Source of the DNA: Mycobacterium sp. UM_CSW
GTDB taxonomy: Bacteria; Actinomycetota; Actinomycetes; Mycobacteriales; Mycobacteriaceae
Reading direction: 5' to 3'
NCBI RefSeq assembly: GCF_000455205.1
Contig: NZ_AUWQ01000027.1
Coordinates: 1 to 45,580 of the forward strand
Length of the DNA stretch: 45,580 nt
Shown: in pieces, positions 26,140 through 35,103 of the stretch
Layout: every line of letters begins with the position of its first letter
Position numbering within the stretch: the stretch's first letter is position 1
Notes under the pieces: generated by a model
Told to the model about the DNA's origin: nothing
What the model saw: only the letters and a program-made list of their open reading frames with translations
Database searches by the model: none
Translations under genes and position numbers: made by a program

Positions 26140-27438
26140 CTACCTGGGGAGCGTGGGACCGTCCACCTCGTGATGGGGGTGGCCCGTGTGGCGGATCGCC
26201 CGGCCGACGAATGGCGCCCGGAACGTGTCGATCAGGTGGCTGCGGTTGACGATCAGGCCGACGACCGCCACCGCGGTATAGACACCGCAGAGCAGCAACC
26301 GCTCCTGCGTCGAGACCAACGGGAACTGGACGAAGAACAACGCCAGCAGCGTGCACGCCGCGAGCCGCCCGAAACGCAGCCCCAATATCAGCGCCACCCC
26401 CATCAGCGTCTGGGTGGCCGTCAGGAGCACTTCCTCGACCTGGCGGGAGTCGAGCGCCAGCGCGAACCCGCCGCCGCCGAGGAGGTGGGCCACGGGCAGC
26501 GATCCGATCAGCAGCGTCCACTGGTTGACCTTTGAGGAGATGAGCGTGGCGATCGCCGCGGTGCCCTTGCCGCGGGAGGCGAAGATGACCGCGATGATGA
26601 ACTCGGGCGCCTCCGAGGCCAGCGGCGCGAGCCACTGCACCAGCAGGAACCGGTCGATGCCCAACTCGGTGCCGGCCGCGACGAGGTTGTCGGCGAACGG
26701 CTTGGCGCACAGCAGGATCACGGCGCCCGACGTGACGAACAGGCCGATCACGGCGGCGCGCCGGGTGCGGTCGGGCAGCTCCCCGAGGGCGGCCGCGGTA
26801 CCGATGAGATCGGGCTCCTCCACGTCGCCGTGGCCGATCTTGTACAGATAAAAGCCGAACCAAGCCAGCAGCACCAGCCCCAGGGCCAGGTGGATCTGGC
26901 CGGTCGCGGGCATCACGAACGCGACCACCCCGGCGACGAGCAGGAAGCCGAGTTCGACGCGATTGGCGGGCTCCAGGGTCACGCCGCGGGATTTCGGGCT
27001 GCCCGCCTTTCGCGCGACCATGATGCTGACCAGCACCACGATCGGCCAGCCCAGCCCCATCAGGAGCCGGTTGGACCCGGTCATGTTGGCGGCGGCGTAC
27101 TGGGTGTAATCCGGATCGTGGCCGGACACGTAGGCGTAGTAGAGGTCGACGGCGTATTCGGGCAGCACCGCCACCAGCGCCAGCACCGCGATCGCCAGCC
27201 CGCCGGAGACGTCGATCTGCGCGGTCTCGGCGGCCCACGCCAGCAGGAAGCTGGCGGCGACCACCGCGGACCCGTAGATCAGCAGCGCGGCGACCGGGTC
27301 CAGGTGCAGGCCGATGATTCGGATGACCACCGCCGGGGCGATGAAGATCGCGGTGATCAGCGCCGAACGGGCCAGGGTGAACCGCCGCGCGCGCGATGTC
27401 GCCGCGACCGTGGCGGCGGGTGAGTTTGTGGCCGGCAT
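26140..27438 (-). CDS. Sodium/calcium exchanger (CaCA) family membrane protein
   Basis: About 432 residues from ATG 27438, preferred over ATG 27444 because GAAGG (27445-27449) is 6 nt upstream of the former but abuts the latter. There are roughly 10-11 helices in two halves. The alpha-1 repeat contains LVAVLPEYAVDLY and ANMTGSNRLLMG; the alpha-2 repeat contains LASEAPEFIIAVIFASRGKG and SSKVNQWTLLIGSLP. The paired acidic PE motifs are those of Na+/Ca2+ and H+/Ca2+ exchangers. Which ion it moves is unknown. The C-terminus is histidine-rich (RHTGHPHHEVDG), a possible metal-sensing tail. Confidence 0.88.
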   Translation of the reverse strand: MPATNSPAATVAATSRARRFTLARSALITAIFIAPAVVIRIIGLHLDPVAALLIYGSAVVAASFLLAWAAETAQIDVSGGLAIAVLALVAVLPEYAVDLYYAYVSGHDPDYTQYAAANMTGSNRLLMGLGWPIVVLVSIMVARKAGSPKSRGVTLEPANRVELGFLLVAGVVAFVMPATGQIHLALGLVLLAWFGFYLYKIGHGDVEEPDLIGTAAALGELPDRTRRAAVIGLFVTSGAVILLCAKPFADNLVAAGTELGIDRFLLVQWLAPLASEAPEFIIAVIFASRGKGTAAIATLISSKVNQWTLLIGSLPVAHLLGGGGFALALDSRQVEEVLLTATQTLMGVALILGLRFGRLAACTLLALFFVQFPLVSTQERLLLCGVYTAVAVVGLIVNRSHLIDTFRAPFVGRAIRHTGHPHHEVDGPTLPR

Positions 27439-27870
27439 CGTCATCCTTCAGCTCGAAGAGGGGTGCCGATCAGTGGTGGGTGCTTGGCTCGTATGCCCTG
27501 GCGAACTGCTCCCAAACGTACCCGCGAAACCATAGGCCAGCAACGCGACCGGATCGGCGAAGGAGCCGTACACCGCATTCCGTCTTCGCTGGCCACGCCC
27601 GTCGGGGTGGAAAGTTCGGGCTGGCTGATCTGAAACTTTGGCAAACCTTTTGGGCGTTGTGGTGCCGTTTTGAGTTGCCCACGCCGCGGGCGGCCGTGTC
27701 TCGGGCCACGGATGTGTCGACGGTGCACGGATAGCTCGATCAGCTTCGCGGAAGTGCATTCCGGCGGACAGCCGTGGAACATCAATATTCACTACGACGC
27801 GTTGCTGGAGTCCAAGGTTCCCGGCGGAGCCCGGCGGGTGCCGGGTGCTGATCTCGTGGCGCGCCCCCGG
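27439..27870. other. 432-nt intergenic region upstream of the exchanger
   Basis: This is the gap between the exchanger start and the stop of the next minus-strand gene. It contains the GAAGG SD of the exchanger and tandem copies of CCCGGCGG near 27820-27840. No known riboswitch, tRNA or terminator was recognised. Short open frames on both strands have no family features. The leader of the exchanger mRNA may be long, given the space. Confidence 0.4.
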
Positions 27871-28689
27871 CTAGCCCGGCGGGCCCATCGCCGCGGCCGC
27901 GGCCTGTGCGAAGAGTTCGACGGCCTGCTTGCGCGTCAGTGAACTCGTCAGCTGCTCGGCGGCGCGCATGACGTCGCCGACGAACCAGGTTGGGCCGTTC
28001 GCGAGGTTGTCGAACGCCTCCGCGATCACGTCCTCCACGGCGACGGCGCCCGGTGGGGTCTCGTCGGGCGAACTGATCTGGCCGCGGCTGTGCTCGAGCC
28101 GGCGCAGCGCGGGCGTGTCCGTCTTGCCGAGGATCAGGCCCACCACGTCGACGCCTTTGTCGTGCAACTCGGCCCACAACGCCTCGGCGAAGACCATGTC
28201 GAACGCCTTGGACGCGCCGTAGGCCACCATGTTCGCCCCGCCGGCCAGCCCGGCGCCGGACCCGAAGATGACGATGCCGCCGCTGCCCCGCTCGACCATG
28301 GCGGGCGCGAAGTGGTGACACAACTGCATCGGCACCATGCAGTTGCGTTGCACCATCGCCTCGGCGGCCTCGATTGGGTTGGCAAGGAACGGTTCATAGT
28401 TCGGGTCGGCACCGGCGCAGTACACGAGGAAGCCGATCTCCAGATCGCTGGTCGACGCCGCGATCGCCGACGCCGCGCCCGGCCCCGCGAGGTCGATCGC
28501 GAGGGTGCGTGTTTCGGCAGACGTCTTGGAATTGATTTCCGCCGCAACGCGATCCAGTTCCGATTGGCGGCGGGCCAGTAGCACGACGTTGACGCCGCGC
28601 TCAGCGAGCCCCGCGGCGAACGCGGCGCCCAGACCGTCGGAAGCCCCGGCGACCAGCGCCCACGGCCCGTACTTGGTTGCGAATGTCAT
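27871..28689 (-). CDS. SDR family oxidoreductase
   Basis: A 272-residue short-chain dehydrogenase starting at ATG 28689, which follows directly on the TAG stop of the SnoaL-like gene, so the two are an operon. Cofactor motif GASDGLG, arginine pair in VVLLARRQSEL (NADP preference), YCAG in place of NNAG, serine in FGSGAGL and catalytic YGASK. A C-terminal tail of about 60 residues (PPGAVAVEDVIAEAF, then LTRKQAVELFAQAA) extends the core fold. With the SnoaL-like partner it may process a hydroxylated or keto compound. Confidence 0.87.
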   Translation of the reverse strand: MTFATKYGPWALVAGASDGLGAAFAAGLAERGVNVVLLARRQSELDRVAAEINSKTSAETRTLAIDLAGPGAASAIAASTSDLEIGFLVYCAGADPNYEPFLANPIEAAEAMVQRNCMVPMQLCHHFAPAMVERGSGGIVIFGSGAGLAGGANMVAYGASKAFDMVFAEALWAELHDKGVDVVGLILGKTDTPALRRLEHSRGQISSPDETPPGAVAVEDVIAEAFDNLANGPTWFVGDVMRAAEQLTSSLTRKQAVELFAQAAAAAMGPPG

Positions 28690-29103
28690 CTAAGGGCTCC
28701 CCACTGTAGCCACCCGCACCACGGTGAACCGCCGCCGCGCGACGCGCCATCCGTCGGCGGTGCGGACGATGTCGTCGTCGTAAAAGCCGATCCCGTTCGC
28801 ACCGGATTGGTTGTCGGCGAACATGATCAGCGCATCGACATACGTACGGGCCGTGGCCTTGTCGCCGTCGATCGTGATGACCTGGTTGGTCAACCGGTGC
28901 AGCGTGTGCCCCGCCAAGGCGTGCGTCTTCTCCATGAAGTCCGTGACGGCGTCAACGCCGTTCCATGCGCCGATCTCGCCGTAGTCGAGCTGGCAGTCCT
29001 CGGTGAACACCGTTCGAAACAGCGGCCAGTCGCGTCGGTCGATCCCCGTCGCGTAACGAACGAGCAGATCCGAAATCTCCTGCCGGTCGCCGTTTTCGGT
29101 CAT
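28690..29103 (-). CDS. SnoaL-like / NTF2-fold protein
   Basis: A 137-residue protein starting at ATG 29103, set by GGAG 7 nt upstream; the longer open frame to 29190 is not supported. The sequence reads as an NTF2-like cone: EISDLLVRYATGIDRRDWPL, FTEDCQLDYGE, LHRLTNQVITIDGDKATART and GWRVARRRFTVV. Family members (SnoaL_4, scytalone-dehydratase-like) isomerise or dehydrate ring compounds; the Tyr/Asp pair in YATGIDRRDW is the usual active-site scaffold. It lies directly upstream of the SDR gene and is divergent from the IclR regulator. Confidence 0.85.
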   Translation of the reverse strand: MTENGDRQEISDLLVRYATGIDRRDWPLFRTVFTEDCQLDYGEIGAWNGVDAVTDFMEKTHALAGHTLHRLTNQVITIDGDKATARTYVDALIMFADNQSGANGIGFYDDDIVRTADGWRVARRRFTVVRVATVGSP

Positions 29104-29277
29104 CGGACGTCTCCATTCGGATGGACCACGATGCGCGGTGGTGCTTGGGATCTGCGGCCCCAGCTCCAGCGCGCCGGGCACCTCGTCCATCAGCCTCGTT
29201 TATTTTCTCGAATAATCGATATAGAGTTTCGAATGTTCGGTGCAACCATATGAACCTTGCGGTAAAGGAGTCAAGAC

Positions 29278-30171
29278 ATTCGCGGATCGCCGTCGGCGCC
29301 GACCGCCCGCGTGCTCGACGTAGTCGAGTTCCTGGCCCGGTCCCCGGATGCGCCGCTACGCTTCTCCGACGTCGTGCGCGAGTTGGATCTCACCCAGGCG
29401 ACGGCCCACGCGATCCTCAAGACGCTGTGCGACCGGGGGTGGGTCAGCCGCGACCCCGTCACGAAGACGTTCACCCTGGGTCCCGCGCTGGCCGTGGTGG
29501 CGGCGCGGACCGACACCGCGCGTCCCTTGGCGCACGCCGCGCGTTCCGCGGCGCTGCGACTCTCCCGTGAAGTCGGCTACGCCGGTTCTGTGGTCGAGCG
29601 ATTCGGTGACTCGTTGGTGGTGACCGCCTTCGAGGGCGACCCCGCGACGCAGCCCGCGGGCATCCCGGGCGATCGGATCCCCTACGCCCCGCCGTTCGGC
29701 GTCGCCCTGGCGGCGTGGGACGGGGAGGACGAGCAACGGGCATGGATCCGTCGCGGCGCCGGCGACAACATCGATCGCACTCAGCGCCTCGAACGCGTCC
29801 TGGAGCACACACGGGAGCGGGGCTTCGACGTCGACTGGACGACGCCCGCGCTGGCGCAGGCCGTCCAGGCGGTCGGGACGCTGGATCAGCACGAGATGCC
29901 GACGCCCGTGCGGCACATCCTGGATCAGCTGCTGGTCGAGTTCACCACGATCGGCTTCCTCTCCGACGACAACCCCGGCCGGCGCAAGCAACCCGTGGTC
30001 ACGATCGCCGCGCCGGTTTTCGACCATCGTGGGCAGGCCGCCCTGATGCTGGCCGTGCATCCGTTGTGCCCGCTCAGCGCGAGGCAGATCCGGCTCATCG
30101 GCGAGAAGCTGACCGACGAAACGGCGGCGATCACGCGATCTCAACGGCACGCGGTGGATCGCGCCGTCTAA
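29278..30171 (+). CDS. IclR-family regulator, apparent ATT start
   Basis: About 297 residues if translation begins at ATT 29278, which has a perfect AAAGGAG (29264-29270) with a 7-nt spacer. The next conventional start, GTG 29311, cuts into the first helix of the DNA-binding domain (TARVLDVVEFLARSP) and has no SD. No ATG, GTG or TTG lies between the in-frame TAA at 29263 and GTG 29311. The HTH (RFSDVVRELDLTQATAHAIL) and the IclR effector domain (YAGSVVERFGDSLVV, then VTIAAPVFDHRGQAALML) are complete. It probably controls the divergent SnoaL-like/SDR operon through the AT-rich intergenic region. Confidence 0.88.
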   Translation: MRGSPSAPTARVLDVVEFLARSPDAPLRFSDVVRELDLTQATAHAILKTLCDRGWVSRDPVTKTFTLGPALAVVAARTDTARPLAHAARSAALRLSREVGYAGSVVERFGDSLVVTAFEGDPATQPAGIPGDRIPYAPPFGVALAAWDGEDEQRAWIRRGAGDNIDRTQRLERVLEHTRERGFDVDWTTPALAQAVQAVGTLDQHEMPTPVRHILDQLLVEFTTIGFLSDDNPGRRKQPVVTIAAPVFDHRGQAALMLAVHPLCPLSARQIRLIGEKLTDETAAITRSQRHAVDRAV

Positions 30172-30278
30172 GTTCGCCTTCCGGATTTCAGAGCGTCATC
30201 ACCAAAGTACCTGCAGCACAGCCCGTTCGTCGGCATCCCGTTCTGCCGCAAAGCCGCCGTCTCCCGGCCCGATGGGCG

Positions 30279-30851
30279 CTATGTCTCCTCGCGGCCGGGA
30301 ACTCCCGCGTCGAAGGCGTTGAGCGTCACGGCAACCATAGAGAAGCAGCCCACCAGAAAAACGATCTCGGCGGCCCCTTGCTCGCCGAACCGCGCGACGG
30401 CACGTCGATAGGTGGTCTCGGGCAGCACGCCGCCGCGGTTGAGCGCGGCCGCCATGTCGTACGCGGCGCGTTCGTCGGCGGTCAGGTCGGCGGGGCGCTC
30501 ACCGGCGGCGACGGTGGCGATCTTGTCGTCGGACAGCCCCGCGCGGCGTGCGAAGTACTCATGCCCGTAGATCTCGTACCGTGCCCCGAACTTCGCGGCG
30601 GTGACCAGGATGACCAATTGATGGACGCTGCCGGGCAGCACGGCATGCTCCCACAGCGATCTGTTGAAAGCCCAAGCCGGCGCGCCGAATTGGGGAAAAT
30701 GCAGCCAACCGTTGAACGGCCCGACCAGCGCGCCGTCGCCGTGGTATGCAATGAGTTCGCCGAAGCCGCTGTCGATTACGGCGCGCATGTCGGCGTACAG
30801 GGCTTGCTGCGCGGCGGTCAAACCGCTCGGTGGCAACAGCGGAAGTCGCAC
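30279..30851 (-). CDS. Carboxymuconolactone decarboxylase (CMD)-family protein
   Basis: A 190-residue protein starting at GTG 30851 with a strong AGGAGG four bases upstream. The CMD/AhpD-like core is visible: SLWEHAVLPGSVHQLVILVT, ARYEIYGHEYFARRAGLSD and GEQGAAEIVFLVGCFSMVAV. The redox CxxC of AhpD is absent; Glu and His in YEIYGHE occupy that region, as in many mycobacterial relatives of gamma-carboxymuconolactone decarboxylase. The exact reaction is unknown. It is divergent from a LysR regulator, an arrangement typical of regulator and target. Confidence 0.85.
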   Translation of the reverse strand: MRLPLLPPSGLTAAQQALYADMRAVIDSGFGELIAYHGDGALVGPFNGWLHFPQFGAPAWAFNRSLWEHAVLPGSVHQLVILVTAAKFGARYEIYGHEYFARRAGLSDDKIATVAAGERPADLTADERAAYDMAAALNRGGVLPETTYRRAVARFGEQGAAEIVFLVGCFSMVAVTLNAFDAGVPGREET

Positions 30852-30936
30852 CGGCCCTCCTCACGTGATCGCGGTTGTCTCAACCCAGCAAATCCCCGGA
30901 ACGCCGACGAGTCCACGACGGGCTTTCGACCAGTGC

Positions 30937-30971
30937 TAAGTCACGCTTCCTACCGCAGGTAGCGCCACTTA
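30937..30971. promoter_or_regulatory. LysR-type operator candidate between the CMD gene and lysR
   Basis: A perfect inner dyad CTACC-GCA-GGTAG (30950-30962) sits within outer arms TAAGT (30937-30941) and ACTTA (30967-30971). It lies between the divergent CMD-family gene (start 30851) and the LysR gene (start 30982). LysR regulators typically bind such interrupted dyads in shared divergent promoters and activate the neighbour while limiting themselves. Confidence 0.55.
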
Positions 30972-30981
30972 AGCTCGTCTC

Positions 30982-31938
30982 ATGGAACTGCGGCAGCTGG
31001 GCTACTTCGTGGCGGTTGCCGAGGAGTTGCACTTCGGTCGGGCCGCCAGGCGGAAACACATCTCGGGACCGGCTCTCTCGCAACAGATCATCGCCCTCGA
31101 GCGCGAGTTGGGCGCCGAGCTGTTCGCGCGAGACCGGCGCAGCGTCCGGCTGACGGAAGCCGGACGCACCTTGCTGCCGGACGCGCGGAGGATATTGGCC
31201 CTGGCCGACGACGCCAAGCGTCGACTGCAGCTGGCGGCGGCCGAAAGCACGCCGGTGCGGCTCGGTTACGTCAGCTGGCTGCCCGACGACATCGCCAGCT
31301 TGCTCGGGCCCGAGGTGGCGCTGCGAGTCGATGAATGGGTGCTGCCGTCACACGCGCAGGCCGACCGAGTGGCGGAGGGCACGCTCGACGTCGCGCTGGC
31401 GTGGGTGACCGCCGAGCAGGTCAAGCAACGCGGGCTGACGGCACACCTGCTGCGTGCCGAGCCCCTGCAGACCGTGCTTCCCGGCGTTGGGTCACCGGAA
31501 CCGATTGCCGCGCAACGGGTCAAGGTCCTCGTTGACGCCGACGAGTCGGCATGGTCGTCGTGGAATCGGTTCGCCGAGGAGTTCGCGGCCCACACGGGCG
31601 CGCGGATCGTCAGGATTGACGACGGCGGCGTCACGGGTGACGCCTTTTACGCCCATGTGCGCAGGATCGGCGCCCCGGTGCTCGCTTCACCGAAGCGACA
31701 TACCGCGGTCATTCCGCCCAGCCTGGGCGAGCGTCCCGTCGCCGCGCCGACACCCCTGTGGACGTGGTCGTTGTTGCACCGCCAAGACGATGATAGGGCC
31801 GGTGTGCGTGGGCTGGTGGACGCGCTGCTGACGACCGCGCGCGGGCGCGGTTGGCTCACCCCGCCCACCGACCGGTGGTGGGCTCCCGCCGACGACCCGC
31901 ACCGCGACGCCCTCGCCTCGGGCGCCGAACTGCGGTAG
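30982..31938 (+). CDS. LysR-family transcriptional regulator
   Basis: A 318-residue regulator starting at ATG 30982 with no obvious SD. The N-terminal HTH is canonical: MELRQLGYFVAVAEELHFGR, LSQQIIALERELGAELFARD and RLTEAGRTLLPDARRIL. The remaining part is the periplasmic-binding-like effector domain (RLGYVSWLPDDI, then LDVALAWVTAEQV). The effector is not recognisable. Divergence from the CMD-family gene and the dyad between them make that gene the likely target. Confidence 0.92.
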   Translation: MELRQLGYFVAVAEELHFGRAARRKHISGPALSQQIIALERELGAELFARDRRSVRLTEAGRTLLPDARRILALADDAKRRLQLAAAESTPVRLGYVSWLPDDIASLLGPEVALRVDEWVLPSHAQADRVAEGTLDVALAWVTAEQVKQRGLTAHLLRAEPLQTVLPGVGSPEPIAAQRVKVLVDADESAWSSWNRFAEEFAAHTGARIVRIDDGGVTGDAFYAHVRRIGAPVLASPKRHTAVIPPSLGERPVAAPTPLWTWSLLHRQDDDRAGVRGLVDALLTTARGRGWLTPPTDRWWAPADDPHRDALASGAELR

Positions 31939-32030
31939 GAACTCCCGTCGATCACTGGTAAGAGATCGGTCCTGGACTTCCGTGTCGGTGCGGCGCTTCA
32001 GTGGAGTCAACGACGGGAGGACGAAACCCC

Positions 32031-33437
32031 ATGGCACATAACTACGTTGTCGACGAGCTCGCCGGCTTCGTCGTCCGCGCCCAACAAGAGGACCTGAGCG
32101 GGCAACCCCGGGCCTTGCTGAAACGCAACGTGCTGGACAGCGTCGCCTGCGCCGTCGGCTCGCTGGACGGTGAGCTGATCACCACGATTCGCGAACACAC
32201 CGACCAGTTCAGCGGCGTCCCCACCGCGACACTCGTCGGCGGCGGCCGGGCCTCGGTCGATCAGGCGGCGTTCTTCAACGCGGTCCTGGTGCGCTATCCG
32301 GATCTGCTCGACACCTATCTGACGGTGGGGGGACTGTGCCATCCGGCCGACAACTTCGGTGCGATCCTGGCGGTGGCCGAGCATGTCAACGCCACCGGGG
32401 CGGATTTCCTGTTGGCGCTCGCGGTCGCCTACGAGATCCAATGCCGGTTCAGCGCCCAGGTTCCCGTGATGGCGCGCGGGCTCAATCACGCACTGCAACT
32501 GGCGATGTCGGTCGCGGCGGGATCGGCCAAACTGTTGGGGCTCGACGCCGAGCAAACCGCCAACGCGATTGCCGCCGCCACCGTCGACAACGTGTCACTG
32601 GCGGCCGTGCACGCCGAACCGGTCTCGAACTGGAAAGGCATCTCGCCCGCGATCACCGGCATGCGCGCGGTATACACGACGATGTTGGCCGCCCGCGGCA
32701 TCACCGGGCCCAAATCGCTGTTCGAAGGCCCGCACGGCCTGGTGCAGCTCTTCGATCAGCCGATTGACTTCCACATCGCCGACCGCGCACTTGCCTGCGT
32801 CGAGCAGACCTACTTGAAGCAGTACTGCTCACTTATCCACGGGCAGGCCATCATTGACGCGGTCTTGGCGATCCGCGGCGATAACGACCTGCGCGGAGAG
32901 GACGTCGCACGGGTAACCGTCGAGGTCTTCCAGGGCGCCTACGACTTCGCCGGCGGGGGAGCCTACGGCGCCAAGGATCACCCGCTGACCAAGGAGCAGG
33001 CCGACTACAACCTGAAATACCTGAGCGCGGTGGCGCTGCTCGACGGGGGCGTCGGTCCCGGCCAGATCGAGTCGGAACGCCTGTTGCGCGGCGACGTTCA
33101 GGGCCTGCTGGCCCGGGTCGACGTCAAGCCCGCGCCCGACCTGACCGCGGCCTACCCGCAACGCACCGCGACCCGGGTGCACGTGGTCATGCGCGACGGG
33201 CGGGAATTCCGCCGCGAGCAGAGCGATTACGAGGGATCGCCCACCCGGCCGATGTCCTGGGAGCGTGTCGTCGACAAGTTCGGTTGGCTCGCCGAGCCGT
33301 TCTGCGATGAGGCACTGCGCGACGACATCGTCGCCGCGGTCGATCGCCTGGACGAGATCCCCGTCGCCGAGTTCGCCGCCCTCCTCGGCGCGGTCAGCCC
33401 GAGCGCCTGGCGTCGCCGCAGCAGGGCACGCTTCTGA
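32031..33437 (+). CDS. MmgE/PrpD-family protein
   Basis: A 468-residue protein starting at ATG 32031 with GGGAGGA about 11 nt upstream; a start at 32001 would add ten unsupported residues. The PrpD fold is clear from KRNVLDSVACAVGSLDGELI, NAVLVRYPDLLDTYL, HPADNFGAILAVAEHV and EPVSNWKGISPAI. The family includes 2-methylcitrate dehydratase, cis-aconitate decarboxylase and iminodisuccinate epimerase. No methylcitrate synthase or lyase is nearby, so a role in propionate use is not supported. It is expected to dehydrate or decarboxylate a polycarboxylate-like substrate. Confidence 0.9.
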   Translation: MAHNYVVDELAGFVVRAQQEDLSGQPRALLKRNVLDSVACAVGSLDGELITTIREHTDQFSGVPTATLVGGGRASVDQAAFFNAVLVRYPDLLDTYLTVGGLCHPADNFGAILAVAEHVNATGADFLLALAVAYEIQCRFSAQVPVMARGLNHALQLAMSVAAGSAKLLGLDAEQTANAIAAATVDNVSLAAVHAEPVSNWKGISPAITGMRAVYTTMLAARGITGPKSLFEGPHGLVQLFDQPIDFHIADRALACVEQTYLKQYCSLIHGQAIIDAVLAIRGDNDLRGEDVARVTVEVFQGAYDFAGGGAYGAKDHPLTKEQADYNLKYLSAVALLDGGVGPGQIESERLLRGDVQGLLARVDVKPAPDLTAAYPQRTATRVHVVMRDGREFRREQSDYEGSPTRPMSWERVVDKFGWLAEPFCDEALRDDIVAAVDRLDEIPVAEFAALLGAVSPSAWRRRSRARF

Positions 33438-33492
33438 CGCTCGCTGCGCGCGTCCCCTTGCGTGGTTCGCTGCGGGCGTTCAATGATCGGCC

Positions 33493-34257
33493 ATGCGCAA
33501 AGATCGCGGCATCAACCGGTGGGAACTGGTCACCTGCGCGCTGGCGGGGCATGTGACGTACGCGCCGGACGAGAAAGGGCTGGCCGAGCGGCTCAGCGGC
33601 ACCACCGGGCTGGGCGAAGTCTGGCGTTGCCTGCGCTGCGGCGAATTCACCGTCGGCGAACCACACGGCCGCGGCCACGCCGACGACGCCCCGATGATCA
33701 TGCGCGGCAAGGCTTTACGCCAGGCCATCATCATCCGAGCGCTCGCGGTCGAACGGCTGTTTCGGGCCGTGGTGATCGCGCTGGCCGCGTATGCCGTCTG
33801 GAAATTTCGCGGCGCCCGAGGGGCCATCCAGGCCACCCTGGACCGTGACCTGCCGATCTTCCGCGCGGCCGGCTTCAAGGTCGATCAGATGACGATCGTG
33901 CACGAGCTGGAAAAGGCGCTGGCCGCCAAGCCGTCCACCTTGGCGCTGCTGACGTTGATGCTGGTCGGCTACGCGCTGATCGAGGTCATCGAGGGCGTCG
34001 GCCTCTGGTTGCTGAAGCGCTGGGGCGAGTACTTCGCGGTGGTGGCCACCTCGGTCTTCCTGCCCCTGGAAATCCACGACCTCGCCAAGGGCATCACGAT
34101 GACCCGCCTGGTCACCTTCACGATCAACGTGGCCGCCGTGATCTATCTGCTGGTATCGAAGCGGCTGTTCGGCCTGCGGGGCGGTCGCAAGGCCTACGAC
34201 GAGGAGCGCCGCGGCGAGCAGCTGCTCGACGTCGAGCGCGCCGCCACCGCGACCTGA
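33493..34257 (+). CDS. DUF2127 membrane protein
   Basis: A 254-residue protein starting at ATG 33493. The N-terminal soluble part has a CxxC pair (WRCLRCGEF) plus nearby histidines (PHGRGHADD), suggesting a small metal site. Four membrane helices follow, including AVVIALAAYAVWKF, LALLTLMLVGYALIEVIEGV and YFAVVATSVFLPLEI. The EVIEGVGLWLLKRWGEYF stretch is the DUF2127 hallmark. Function is unknown. Its TGA is immediately followed by the ATG of the next SDR gene at 34258, so the two are co-translated. Confidence 0.87.
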   Translation: MRKDRGINRWELVTCALAGHVTYAPDEKGLAERLSGTTGLGEVWRCLRCGEFTVGEPHGRGHADDAPMIMRGKALRQAIIIRALAVERLFRAVVIALAAYAVWKFRGARGAIQATLDRDLPIFRAAGFKVDQMTIVHELEKALAAKPSTLALLTLMLVGYALIEVIEGVGLWLLKRWGEYFAVVATSVFLPLEIHDLAKGITMTRLVTFTINVAAVIYLLVSKRLFGLRGGRKAYDEERRGEQLLDVERAATAT

Positions 34258-35103
34258 ATGGGCACCTACGCGATCACCGGATCGGCGTCCGGGATGGGCC
34301 GCGAGGCCGCGCAGCGGCTCCGGGCCGACGGGCACACCGTGATCGGAGTCGACGTGAAGGACGCCGAGGTGGTCGCCGACTTGTCGACGCCGCACGGCCG
34401 CGAGGCGGCCGCCGCCGGAATCCTGGCGGCCTGCGGCGGCAAGCTCGAGGGCGCCGTGCTGGCCGCCGGCCTGGGCCCGAGCCGCGGCCGGGATCGGGCG
34501 CGCCTGATCGCGCAGGTCAACTACCTCGGCGTGGTGGAACCGCTCGTCGCATTGCGCCCCGCGCTGGCCGAGGCTGACCGCGCCAAAGTCGTCGTCGTCT
34601 CCAGCAACTCCACGACGACGGTGCCCGCGGTACCGGGCCGAACGGTGCGTGCGTTGCTCGCGCACGATGCCGACCGTGCGGTGCGATCCGTGCGGCCCTT
34701 CGGGCCGGCCGCGCCCACGATGATGTATGCGGCCTCGAAAATCGCTGTGGCACGTTGGGTCCGACGCCACGCGGTCCGGCCGGAGTGGGCCGGCTCGGGG
34801 GTGCGCCTGAATGCCCTGGCGCCGGGCGCCATCATGACGCCGATGCTGCAAGAGCAGCTGGCGGACCCCAGGCAGGCCAAAGCGGTCCGATCGTTCCCGG
34901 TGCCGATCGGCGGTTTCGGAGACGCCGGACAGTTGGCCGACTGGATGCGTTTCATGCTATCCGATTCGGCCGACTTCCTTTGCGGCAGCATCGTTTTCGT
35001 TGACGGCGGGACCGACGCGTACTTCCGCGCCGACGACTGGCCGAAGGCCCTGCCGGCGCGCCGGCTGTTCGGCTATCTGCGGCGGTTCAGGACCGGCACG
35101 TGA
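34258..35103 (+). CDS. SDR family oxidoreductase
   Basis: A 281-residue short-chain dehydrogenase starting at ATG 34258, directly after the DUF2127 stop. The motifs are TGSASGMG, GVDVKDAEVVADLS, SSNSTTT (catalytic serine region) and YAASK. The NNAG motif is replaced by LAAGLGPSRG, and an insertion of about 25 residues rich in arginine lies before YAASK. The fold resembles 3-alpha-hydroxysteroid-dehydrogenase/carbonyl-reductase-type SDRs, which also have short N-terminal halves. The substrate is unknown. Confidence 0.87.
   Translation: MGTYAITGSASGMGREAAQRLRADGHTVIGVDVKDAEVVADLSTPHGREAAAAGILAACGGKLEGAVLAAGLGPSRGRDRARLIAQVNYLGVVEPLVALRPALAEADRAKVVVVSSNSTTTVPAVPGRTVRALLAHDADRAVRSVRPFGPAAPTMMYAASKIAVARWVRRHAVRPEWAGSGVRLNALAPGAIMTPMLQEQLADPRQAKAVRSFPVPIGGFGDAGQLADWMRFMLSDSADFLCGSIVFVDGGTDAYFRADDWPKALPARRLFGYLRRFRTGT

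Noticed and set aside
27448-27792. Minus-strand frame with the string YGSFADPVALLAYGF, faintly like the start of an acetate/succinate transporter
   Set aside because: The resemblance is limited to about ten residues, no membrane helices follow and no start signal is present. It may be a gene remnant but cannot be supported.
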